A stretch of DNA of 47,307 nt from an uncultured Oscillospiraceae bacterium (GTDB lineage Bacteria > Bacillota > Clostridia > Oscillospirales > Oscillospiraceae): positions 1 to 47,307 of the forward strand of contig CATLFX010000017.1 in the NCBI GenBank assembly GCA_949935795.1, given 5' to 3'. A model generated the notes under the pieces. That model did not search any database. It worked only from the letters and a program-made list of their open reading frames with translations, and was not told the origin of the DNA. A program made the position numbers and the translations under genes. This document shows, one piece after another, positions 40,288 through 47,307 of this stretch. Position 1 is the first letter of the stretch. Each line of letters opens with the position of its first letter.

Positions 40288-41700
40288 ATGGCCAACATGA
40301 GACCAGACAAGAACCCCATGCCCCATCAGGACCCCCAGGTCCGGGCGTGCAACTTCAACGAGGTGGCTTTGGGCTACACCAAGGAACAGGCCATCGACGA
40401 GGCCCAGCGGTGCCTGAACTGCAAGCACCGCCCCTGCGTGTCCGGCTGTCCCGTCCAGATCAACATCCCCGAGTTCATCGCCAAGGTGGCCGAGGGCGAC
40501 TTTGAAGCCGCCTATCAGATCATCGCCAAGGACTCCGCCCTGCCCGCGGTGTGCGGGCGCGTCTGCCCCCAGGAGAGCCAGTGCGAGGCTAAGTGCGTCC
40601 GGGGCATCAAGGCCGAGCCCGTGGGCATTGGCCGTCTGGAGCGCTTCGTGGCCGACTGGCACAACGCCAACGCCACCGAGAAGCCCCAAAAGCCCGCCCC
40701 CAACGGGCACAAGGTGGCCGTCATCGGCTCCGGCCCGGCGGGCCTGACCTGCGCGGGCGACCTGGCCAAAAAGGGCTATGAGGTCACCGTGTTCGAGGCC
40801 CTCCACCTGGCGGGCGGCGTGCTGGTGTACGGCATCCCCGAGTTCCGTCTGCCCAAGTCCATCGTGCAGAAGGAGGTGGACACCCTCAAGGAGCTGGGCG
40901 TGAAGGTGGAGACCAACATGGTCATCGGCCGGGCCATCACCATCGACGAGCTGAAGGAGGAATTTGGCTTTGAGGCGGTGTTCATCGGCTCCGGCGCGGG
41001 CCTGCCCAAGTTTATGAACATCCCCGGCGAGAATTTGAAGGGCGTCTACTCCGCCAACGAGTTCCTCACCCGCATCAACCTGATGAAGGCATACAAGGAC
41101 GGCGCGGACACTCCCATCCAGCACTCCACTAAAGTCGCTGTGGTGGGCGGCGGCAATGTGGCCATGGACGCGGCCCGGTGCGCCAAGCGTCTGGGGGCCG
41201 AGGTGTACATCGTCTACCGCCGCTCCGAGGCCGAGCTGCCCGCCCGGGCCGAGGAGGTGGAGCACGCCAAGGAGGAGGGCATCATCTTCAAGACCCTCAC
41301 CAACCCGACAGAAATTCTGGGCTACCACAACCCGGACGACCCCAGGGACCCGAGAAACGGCTCCGTGTCCGGCATCCGCTGCGTGGAGATGGAGCTGGGT
41401 GAGCCGGACGCCTCCGGACGCCGCCGCCCCATCGTGAAGCAGGGCAGCGAGTTCGATATTGAGCTGGACTGCGTCATCATGGCCCTGGGCACCAGTCCCA
41501 ACCCTCTCATTAAGTCTACCACCGAGGGGCTTGAGACGGAGAAGTGGGGCGGCATCATCGCCGACGAGAACGGGCTCACCAGCCGGGAGAACGTGTACGC
41601 TGGGGGCGACGCGGTGACCGGCGCGGCCACCGTCATCCTGGCCATGGGCGCGGGCAAGACCGCCGCTAAGGCCATTGACGAAACTCTTTCCAAACAGTAA
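40288..41700 (+). CDS. nfnB: NfnB: glutamate-synthase small-chain-like subunit
   Basis: 470 residues. N-terminal [4Fe-4S] cysteines in CLNCKHRPCVSGCP and CGRVCPQESQCEAKC, first dinucleotide fold VAVIGSGPAGLTCAGDLAKK near residue 150, second VAVVGGGNVAMDAARCAKRL near 285, and the end GGDAVTGAATVILAMGAGK. It is the flavin-bifurcating subunit in NfnAB; GltD/GltA-type annotations refer to the same family. Pairing with nfnA rather than a glutamate-synthase large subunit favours Nfn. Confidence 0.9.
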   Translation: MANMRPDKNPMPHQDPQVRACNFNEVALGYTKEQAIDEAQRCLNCKHRPCVSGCPVQINIPEFIAKVAEGDFEAAYQIIAKDSALPAVCGRVCPQESQCEAKCVRGIKAEPVGIGRLERFVADWHNANATEKPQKPAPNGHKVAVIGSGPAGLTCAGDLAKKGYEVTVFEALHLAGGVLVYGIPEFRLPKSIVQKEVDTLKELGVKVETNMVIGRAITIDELKEEFGFEAVFIGSGAGLPKFMNIPGENLKGVYSANEFLTRINLMKAYKDGADTPIQHSTKVAVVGGGNVAMDAARCAKRLGAEVYIVYRRSEAELPARAEEVEHAKEEGIIFKTLTNPTEILGYHNPDDPRDPRNGSVSGIRCVEMELGEPDASGRRRPIVKQGSEFDIELDCVIMALGTSPNPLIKSTTEGLETEKWGGIIADENGLTSRENVYAGGDAVTGAATVILAMGAGKTAAKAIDETLSKQ

Positions 41701-41717
41701 AAGCTGTGGTATAATGA

Positions 41718-41750
41718 CTGCCGGGGCCTTACCGCCCCGGCAGTTATTTT
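41718..41750 (+). terminator. Terminator after nfnB
   Basis: CTGCCGGGGC / GCCCCGGCAG stem followed by TTATTTTT. Confidence 0.85.
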
Positions 41751-41765
41751 TGTGAGGCGGTCGTC

Positions 41766-42200
41766 ATGGTGCGTGAGGCAAGACGGGAAGATTTAGGCGG
41801 GATTTTGGAATTATATCTGTGCCTGCACGAGACATCGGTGCCCGAATTGACGGAACATTTGACGGCAGTCTGGGACCAAATTTTATCGGATAAAAACCAC
41901 CATTTGATTGTCAATGAGGTGGACGGGGAAATCCTCTCTTCCTGTGTCTGCGTCGTTATCCCCAACCTGACCCGGAATGTGCGCCCATACGCTTTTGTGG
42001 AAAATGTGGTCACACATTCAGAACACAGAGGAAAAGGCTATGCCACGCAGTGCCTGGACTATGCGAAAGCTGTGGCAGAAAAACAGAATTGCTACAAAGT
42101 AATGCTTTTGACAGGCTCAAAAGAGCAAAAGACGCTGGATTTTTACACCCGCGCCGGGTATAACTGCACCGATAAGACAGCCTTTATCCAATGGCTGTAA
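41766..42200 (+). CDS. GNAT-family N-acetyltransferase
   Basis: 144 residues. Acetyl-CoA-binding loop HSEHRGKGYATQCLDYA (Q/R-x-x-G-x-G/A) near residue 86, beta strand NCYKVMLLTGS, then KTLDFYTRAGY typical of the fold. Acceptor unknown. Noticeably AT-richer than its neighbours, which may indicate later acquisition. Confidence 0.9.
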   Translation: MVREARREDLGGILELYLCLHETSVPELTEHLTAVWDQILSDKNHHLIVNEVDGEILSSCVCVVIPNLTRNVRPYAFVENVVTHSEHRGKGYATQCLDYAKAVAEKQNCYKVMLLTGSKEQKTLDFYTRAGYNCTDKTAFIQWL

Positions 42201-42227
42201 AAATCGTTTCAAAGAAAGGCTGATCCC

Positions 42228-42752
42228 ATGTTTTACGCCATCCTGGCCGCCGCCCTGGTGGTCCTCGACCAGATCGTGAAATACCTAGTCCGCGCCAACA
42301 TCCCGCTGGGAGGAAACGTGCCCTTTATCCCCTACCTGCTGGATCTGACCTACGTTCAGAATACCGGCGCGGCCTTCTCTATGCTGCGCTCCCATACCTG
42401 GGTGCTCACCCTTACCTCTACCATCGTGGTGGTGGCGATGTGCGCCCTCCTTGTAAAGGGCTTTTTCAAAAACCGCCTGGGGCTGTTCTCCGCCGCCCTG
42501 GTGCTGGCGGGGGGCGTGGGCAACCTCATCGACCGGGTGGTTTTCGGCTTCGTCACCGACATGTTCCAAACCACTTTTATGGAGTTCGCCGTGTTCAACG
42601 TGGCCGACTGCTGTATCACCGTGGGGGTGCCCCTGATGTTCCTGTACGTGTGGCTGTATGTGGGCAGGGACGGAAAAAAGGAGGAGCAGGACGGCGAGGG
42701 CGAGGGGACCGAAAAAACGGACACAATGGGGCAGACGGCGGATGAGGAGTGA
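42228..42752 (+). CDS. lspA: Lipoprotein signal peptidase II
   Basis: 174 residues, four membrane helices. Catalytic aspartates in GNLIDRVVFGFVTDMF (near residue 105) and VFNVADCCITVG (near 125). Removes signal peptides from prolipoproteins such as the two lipobox proteins in this window. A charged tail of about 25 residues follows the last helix. Its 3' end lies against the pseudouridine-synthase gene, a common Firmicute pairing. Confidence 0.95.
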   Translation: MFYAILAAALVVLDQIVKYLVRANIPLGGNVPFIPYLLDLTYVQNTGAAFSMLRSHTWVLTLTSTIVVVAMCALLVKGFFKNRLGLFSAALVLAGGVGNLIDRVVFGFVTDMFQTTFMEFAVFNVADCCITVGVPLMFLYVWLYVGRDGKKEEQDGEGEGTEKTDTMGQTADEE

Positions 42753-42762
42753 AGAAGAAAAA

Positions 42763-43689
42763 ATGGAGCCGGTGAGCTTCCCCCTGACGGTGACGGAGCC
42801 GGGCCGGGCGGACGCGGTGCTGGCGGCGGCGCTGGACGGCCTCACCCGGTCCGCCGCCCAGCGCTGGCTGGAGGAGGGCCGGGTGACGCTGAACGGCCGC
42901 CCGGTGAAGAAAAGCGAAAAGCTCCAGGCCGGGGACGGGCTGACCATCTTCCCGCCCCAGCCCCAGGCCGTGGACCTGGTCCCCCAGGACATCCCGTTGG
43001 ACGTGGTATATGAGGACGGGGACGTCATCGTGGTGAACAAGCCGGTGGGCATGGTGGTCCACCCCGCGCCGGGTCACCCGGACGGCACGCTGGTCAACGC
43101 GCTGTTATATCACTGTGAAAATTCGCTGTCGGGAATCAACGGGGAGCTGCGCCCCGGCATCGTCCACCGCATCGACCGGGACACCTCCGGCCTGATTATC
43201 GCGGCCAAGAACGACCGGGCCCACCTGTCGCTGGCCGCGCAATTGCAGGACCACTCCCTGTTCCGGCTGTACCACGGGGTGGCGGTGGGGTGCTTCAAGG
43301 AGGACTCCGGCACCGTGTCCGCCCCCATCGGACGGCACAAAACCGACCGCAAGCGGATGTCCGTCACCCCCGACGGCCGGGAGGCCGTCACCCACTGGCA
43401 GGTGGCGGACAGTCAAAACGGCCTCAGCCACATCACCTGCCGCCTGGAGACGGGCCGCACCCACCAGATCCGGGTGCACATGGCGTACATCGGCCACCCC
43501 CTGCTGGGGGACACGGTGTACGGGAACAAAAAGCCCGTGCCAGGGCTGGCGGGCCAGTGCCTTCACGCCGCCCGGCTCACCTTTACCCACCCGTCCACCG
43601 GGGAGCGGGTGACGGCGGAGGCCCCCTTGCCTGACTGGTTCAACGCGGTTTTAAAGCGCTATGGCCTGAAAATTGACCATACGCAGTGA
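42763..43689 (+). CDS. RluD-family 23S rRNA pseudouridine synthase
   Basis: 308 residues from ATG 42763 (ATG at 42742 is an alternative that overlaps lspA). N-terminal S4 RNA-binding domain (SAAQRWLEEGRVTLNGRPVK), catalytic motif IVHRIDRDTSGLIIAAK with the essential Asp near residue 135, and LETGRTHQIRVHMAYIGHPLL near 230. It isomerises specific uridines in large-subunit rRNA. Follows lspA as in many Firmicutes. Confidence 0.93.
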   Translation: MEPVSFPLTVTEPGRADAVLAAALDGLTRSAAQRWLEEGRVTLNGRPVKKSEKLQAGDGLTIFPPQPQAVDLVPQDIPLDVVYEDGDVIVVNKPVGMVVHPAPGHPDGTLVNALLYHCENSLSGINGELRPGIVHRIDRDTSGLIIAAKNDRAHLSLAAQLQDHSLFRLYHGVAVGCFKEDSGTVSAPIGRHKTDRKRMSVTPDGREAVTHWQVADSQNGLSHITCRLETGRTHQIRVHMAYIGHPLLGDTVYGNKKPVPGLAGQCLHAARLTFTHPSTGERVTAEAPLPDWFNAVLKRYGLKIDHTQ

Positions 43690-43743
43690 CAGGCGCACGG
43701 CCTCGCTCTCTTGCTGTGATGATACATCAATCCAATCAATTGC

Positions 43744-43780
43744 GCGGACTTGGGCAGCGGCCTGCCCAAGTCCGCTTTTT
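43744..43780. terminator. Terminator between rluD-like and GH32 genes
   Basis: GCGGACTTGGGCAG / CTGCCCAAGTCCGC, 14-bp stem, then TTTTT. Serves the convergent genes. Confidence 0.85.
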
Positions 43781-43865
43781 ATCGGAAATTATTTTACATC
43801 TTTTCAACCGCGTCAGTGAGCGGTTCGCCCGGAGCCGTCACATCCAATCGTTTGCTGTCCATGGC

Positions 43866-45365
43866 TCAGCCCTCTTTGCCGCCGTCAAACACCAGGCTGT
43901 ACTTTTCCACGTCAATGAGCGCCTGGCCGTCCGCCTCAAAGGTGATGGCGTCCGCCTCCTGCCGGGTATAGATTACCGCGCTGGCCGCCGCCTCGCCGCC
44001 GTTGACGAACACCTCCACGCTGAACCGGTCCAAAACGACCCGGAGCTCAATCTCCCCGCCTCGGGGCGTGACCAGGAAGCTGCGGGTGTGGACGATGTCA
44101 TGGGGCAGGCCGCTGCGGCAGCGGTCGATTTTCAGGGTGCTCTGGTCCGGCCGGTAGCGGATGACGGTGTCGTGCTGGCCGTCCTTTGCCACGTGGAGCC
44201 GGAACCAGCGGTAAGAGCCCTGGCTGATGGGCCGGACGGTGACGGTCATGTCCAGCACCCGGCCCTGGACGCCGGGCAGGTTGGTCTCCCCGCACACCAG
44301 CACATGGCGGTGGACCACCGCCGGGCCCCGGCAGCGCTCCAGCTCCCGCACGGGCGCCTGATACAGCCGCCCGTTTTTCACGGACAGCTCCCGGGGCAGG
44401 GTCATCTGCCCGAACCAGCGGCAGTGAAAGGGCTTGGCTCCCACGGTGGCCCAGTTCTGCATCCAGGCGATCATGATCCGCCGCCCGTCCGGGGCCTCCA
44501 GGGTCTGGGGGGCGTAGAAATCCAGGCCGTAGTCAATGGCCTGGACCCGCTCACGGGTGAAGCCTTTTTCGGGGTCATAGCTGCCCATGAGGCACAGGGT
44601 GCCGTTGCCCGCGTGAAACTCCAGGCCGATGGGGGTCATATCCTGGGGGCTGGTGAGGATGATCTGCTTGCCGTCCAGCGGGAAAAAGTCGGGGCACTCC
44701 CACATCCGGCCATATTGGTTGTGGCAGCGGTCCAAAACCCGGACCAGCTCCCCCTTGAAGTCCTCTATCCCCCGGTAGAGCAGGATGGCCCCGCTGCCGT
44801 CCTCGGTGCGGTTGCCAATGACGGCGTAAAATGTGCCGTCCTTGTCCTGCCACACCTTGGGGTCCCGGAAGTCGATGGTGCTACCCCCCTCGGGCAGGTC
44901 TTTCCCATCCAGCACCGGGTTGCCGCCCCACTTCTCGTAGTCCACCCCGTCCCCGATGGCCACGCACTGGGTCTGAACGTCCTGGATAAAGCCCTCCTCA
45001 TTGTGGGCCCGCCGGACGCCGGTGTACATCAGCAGCTGCCGCCCGTCGGGCAGTTCCGCCGCCCCGCCGGAGAAACAGCCGGAGGCGTCGTATTCCTCGT
45101 CCGGGGCCAAGGCGGCGGGCAGGCGCTCCCAACGGAGAAAATCCCTGGTTTTCAAATGCCCCCAGTGCATGGGCCCCCACTCGTTGGAATAGGGATGGTA
45201 CTGGTAGAACAGGTGGCACTCCCCCCGGTACATGGAGAACCCGTTGGGGTCGTTCATCCAGCCGATGGTGGGGGTGGCGTGAAAGGCGGGGCGCTCGGCA
45301 TCGGGGATATGGGGGCCGTACTGGGCTTCAAAGTCCCGGGCCTTCTGCAACGTTTCGCTGGTCAT
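43866..45365 (-). CDS. Glycoside hydrolase family 32 (sucrose/fructan hydrolase)
   Basis: 499 residues, cytoplasmic (no signal peptide). GH32 signature residues: nucleophile Asp in GWMNDPNGF near residue 38, FRDPKVW, and the acid/base Glu in WECPDFFPL near 220; C-terminal beta-sandwich from about 350. It cleaves beta-fructosides, probably sucrose, sucrose-6-phosphate or short fructans. ATG at 45365 with GAAGGAGG upstream; the longer reading frame overlaps a terminator. It follows a sugar-type binding lipoprotein gene, suggesting uptake then hydrolysis. Confidence 0.92.
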   Translation of the reverse strand: MTSETLQKARDFEAQYGPHIPDAERPAFHATPTIGWMNDPNGFSMYRGECHLFYQYHPYSNEWGPMHWGHLKTRDFLRWERLPAALAPDEEYDASGCFSGGAAELPDGRQLLMYTGVRRAHNEEGFIQDVQTQCVAIGDGVDYEKWGGNPVLDGKDLPEGGSTIDFRDPKVWQDKDGTFYAVIGNRTEDGSGAILLYRGIEDFKGELVRVLDRCHNQYGRMWECPDFFPLDGKQIILTSPQDMTPIGLEFHAGNGTLCLMGSYDPEKGFTRERVQAIDYGLDFYAPQTLEAPDGRRIMIAWMQNWATVGAKPFHCRWFGQMTLPRELSVKNGRLYQAPVRELERCRGPAVVHRHVLVCGETNLPGVQGRVLDMTVTVRPISQGSYRWFRLHVAKDGQHDTVIRYRPDQSTLKIDRCRSGLPHDIVHTRSFLVTPRGGEIELRVVLDRFSVEVFVNGGEAAASAVIYTRQEADAITFEADGQALIDVEKYSLVFDGGKEG

Positions 45366-45441
45366 GGTGTGCAGCCTCCTTCGCTGTTTCAATACGCATG
45401 ATTGCAGATTGGGTCTGCTGTGACGACAACATCCGTCTTTC

Positions 45442-45472
45442 AAAAAGGGGCGGCGCAGAGCCGCCCCTTTTT
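45442..45472. terminator. Terminator between binding-protein and GH32 genes
   Basis: AAAAAGGGGCGGC / GCCGCCCCTTTTT, 13-bp perfect stem, functional both ways. Confidence 0.85.
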
Positions 45473-45487
45473 CGCTGCGCAGCGCGC

Positions 45488-47167
45488 TTACTCCGCCGCG
45501 GAATACCGGTCGTAAGCGTCCTGATAGACCTGGAGCAGATCGTCCATGCCACACTTGGTGGCGAGATACTCCTTATACTTCTCCCACTCGGCGTCGGTGG
45601 GGCCGCCGTCCCGGAGCCAAAGGCCTTCCTGTTCCTTGACCGCGCTTTCAAAGTCGGCCTTGTGCCAGTCGATGGTCTCCATTTCCATGCCGGTGAACAC
45701 ACAGTCTACAGGGTAGAACGTGGTGTCCTCCACATAAGGCATCCAGAACTGGTCCAGGTCGGTGAGGCGCTCAATGGCCCGGTCCTCCATGTAGAAAACC
45801 TCATTGTAGTATTCAGCCAGAATCAGCTTGGGACCCATGGTCTCGTAGGCGTTGCGGACCTCGCCGGCGCTCTTGCCGTATTTGGCCTGGGCCTCCTCCT
45901 CGGTGATGGACAGCCACATACCCTTGTCGTCCTGTCCGGTGAAGAACACGCCGATGGGGCCGTATTGCAGCTGCATGACTGTCTCTCCATTGTACCATTG
46001 ATCGAAGAACTTCAGCAGGTTGATGGGGCTCTGGCACTTGTTGGTGATATTAAGCTGCCCCGAGGTAATGGGAGAACCAGGGCGGATGGTGACGCCGCAG
46101 GTGTCCTCATAAGGAGTACCCTTGGGCCCGGTGAGGGGCGGCAGGAATACGTAATCCTCGGCGTACTCCCCCATCAGCTCCTCGATGTACCACCAGGTGG
46201 ACACGCCCACATAGCCCTGCTGGCACTTGGCGATGAGCTGGCTGTCGCTTTGACTGAACATTTCCACGTCCATCAGCCCCTCGGAGTACCAGTCGTGGAA
46301 GTAGGTCAGGCAGTCCCGATAGGCGTCGCTGGCACAGACAAATTCCACGGCGCCGTCGCTCTTGAGATGGATGTCGTTGATGACGTCGTTGGGCCAGTTG
46401 GTGAAGCCGAACCCGGCGTAAAAGATATTCTGTCCCCAGCACCATTCGTCAAAGCCGGTGGTCATGGGCAGGGTGGATCCGGGGGCGTTGCCGTAGTATT
46501 TGGCGGACATATCGTTATCCTTGAACGCCTTTAATACGTCGTGGAGCTCGTCCAGGGAGGCGGGCACCTCCAGCCCCAAATCGTCCAGCCACGCCTTGTT
46601 AATCATGCTGTACTGGGGGACGGAGAAGATGGAAAACGCCTCGTCCATGGGCGCGCCGATGCCCGCGGTGGTCATCTGCTCGCCGGAGGGCAGGCCGTAG
46701 ATGCCGCCGTCCTCCATGGTGATGGCGGCCCGGATCTCGGGGTGCTCCTCCAGGATGGCGCACAGGTTGGGCATGATGTCCGGGGTCAGGTAGGGCACCA
46801 GGTCCAGGAAGGTGCCGTCGTCCCCGTACCGGGCCAGGTCATAGTTGGAGAAGCCCACGCCCATGAAGGCGTCGGGGAGCTGTCCGCCGGTGATGCGGAT
46901 ATTTACCTGCTCGGCCAGGGAGTCGCTCATGGTTTCCCAGGTGATATGGATTCCGGCACTCTCCTGAAGGGCGGCGATCACCTCGTTGTTATCATAGCCG
47001 CTGGACAGGGCGGAGATCCCGCCCATGATGTTGAACTCGGTCTGGTCCAGGTTGGTGTTGACGGTGCCGTCGTTGACGTTGTTTACCAGTCCGCTGGAAC
47101 AGCCGGACAGGACGCCCGTCAGCATGGCGGCGCACAGAGCGCCGGAAACGATCCTTTTCACGTTCAT
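45488..47167 (-). CDS. Extracellular solute-binding lipoprotein of an ABC sugar importer
   Basis: 559 residues. Signal peptide with lipobox LSGCSS (MNVKRIVSGALCAAMLTGVL...), so anchored outside the membrane. Family-1-type solute-binding fold of the LplA-like long class (for example LDELHDVLKAFKDND and YGLPSGEQM). No permease lies between it and the GH32 gene, so the transport genes are probably upstream, beyond the window. ATG after AAAGGAGCG. Substrate likely a fructose-containing sugar from context only. Confidence 0.88.
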   Translation of the reverse strand: MNVKRIVSGALCAAMLTGVLSGCSSGLVNNVNDGTVNTNLDQTEFNIMGGISALSSGYDNNEVIAALQESAGIHITWETMSDSLAEQVNIRITGGQLPDAFMGVGFSNYDLARYGDDGTFLDLVPYLTPDIMPNLCAILEEHPEIRAAITMEDGGIYGLPSGEQMTTAGIGAPMDEAFSIFSVPQYSMINKAWLDDLGLEVPASLDELHDVLKAFKDNDMSAKYYGNAPGSTLPMTTGFDEWCWGQNIFYAGFGFTNWPNDVINDIHLKSDGAVEFVCASDAYRDCLTYFHDWYSEGLMDVEMFSQSDSQLIAKCQQGYVGVSTWWYIEELMGEYAEDYVFLPPLTGPKGTPYEDTCGVTIRPGSPITSGQLNITNKCQSPINLLKFFDQWYNGETVMQLQYGPIGVFFTGQDDKGMWLSITEEEAQAKYGKSAGEVRNAYETMGPKLILAEYYNEVFYMEDRAIERLTDLDQFWMPYVEDTTFYPVDCVFTGMEMETIDWHKADFESAVKEQEGLWLRDGGPTDAEWEKYKEYLATKCGMDDLLQVYQDAYDRYSAAE

Positions 47168-47307
47168 TTTTACGCGCTCCTTTCTTAGAGCCTATCCGTA
47201 AATAGGTAAAGGAGCGCAGAGGAAAGAACTGTACCAATGAAGAGGAATGAAGCCGCTGACTAGCAATGAACGCGCAAGAATTTACGCCAGACAATAACAG
47301 CACAAGC
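47168..47307. other. Upstream region of the solute-binding protein gene
   Basis: No gene. Contains a small hairpin CCTAT-TTACGG-ATAGG (minus strand) about 30 bases before the start codon; no convincing promoter is seen before the window ends. Confidence 0.4.

Noticed and set aside
43866-45554. 562-residue GH32 with N-terminal extension
   Set aside because: The extension crosses a 13-bp terminator stem and lacks a ribosome site; ATG at 45365 has GAAGGAGG.

Overview
The window reads as a GC-rich chromosome segment from an anaerobic gut member of the Clostridia, most likely Oscillospiraceae (Flavonifractor / Lawsonibacter / Intestinimonas-like). This is inferred from gene content: butyryl-CoA:acetate CoA-transferase next to thiolase, NfnAB, a DAP-type MurE, and consensus sigma-A promoters (TTGACA-17-TATAAT). 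No rRNA, tRNA or CRISPR array was found. The species cannot be fixed from sequence alone.

Layout. 1-7.9 kb: recJ, relA, then a three-gene run of a D-aspartate-ligase-like ATP-grasp enzyme, an aspartate/glutamate racemase and a second MurE-like ligase that lacks the DAP-specific DNPR motif. 8.12-16.97 kb: a compact integrated element bounded by 23-bp near-identical direct repeats (21/23). It holds a tyrosine integrase, a likely type I toxin-antitoxin locus, a small-RNA candidate, divergent repressor/Cro-like regulators with paired operator repeats, an excisionase-like protein, a replication-type gene followed by an iteron array and large palindromes, many tiny genes, then a strong promoter driving only two virion genes (scaffold and major capsid protein) and five small unknown genes. 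No portal, terminase, protease or tail gene is present, so it looks like a capsid-encoding phage satellite rather than a prophage. 17.1-22.7 kb: membrane-anchored HTH protein, canonical murE, AraC/GyrI regulator, and the but-thlA butyrate genes. 23.1-27.2 kb: a P-type ATPase behind a yybP-ykoY-type manganese riboswitch, and a parvulin lipoprotein. 27.6-34.8 kb: mfd, a small XRE/DUF6809-like pair enclosed by inverted copies of a modular palindromic repeat, pth, prs and an HD-domain protein. 35.0-38.3 kb: a YtrA-type GntR regulator with an ABC ATPase and permease. 38.4-43.7 kb: PilZ protein, nfnAB, GNAT, lspA and an RluD-type pseudouridine synthase. 43.9-47.2 kb: GH32 sucrose/fructan hydrolase and a sugar-type solute-binding lipoprotein.

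The most unusual content is the ~8.85 kb element. Its capsid module without packaging genes, its putative origin and its type I toxin locus suggest a minimal satellite that may build its own shell and borrow the remaining virion parts from a helper phage. Second is the D-Asp ligase / racemase / non-DAP Mur ligase cluster in a cell that also carries a DAP-type MurE. Third is the set of dispersed palindromic intergenic repeats (three copies of one type, two of another, and one MITE-like hairpin).
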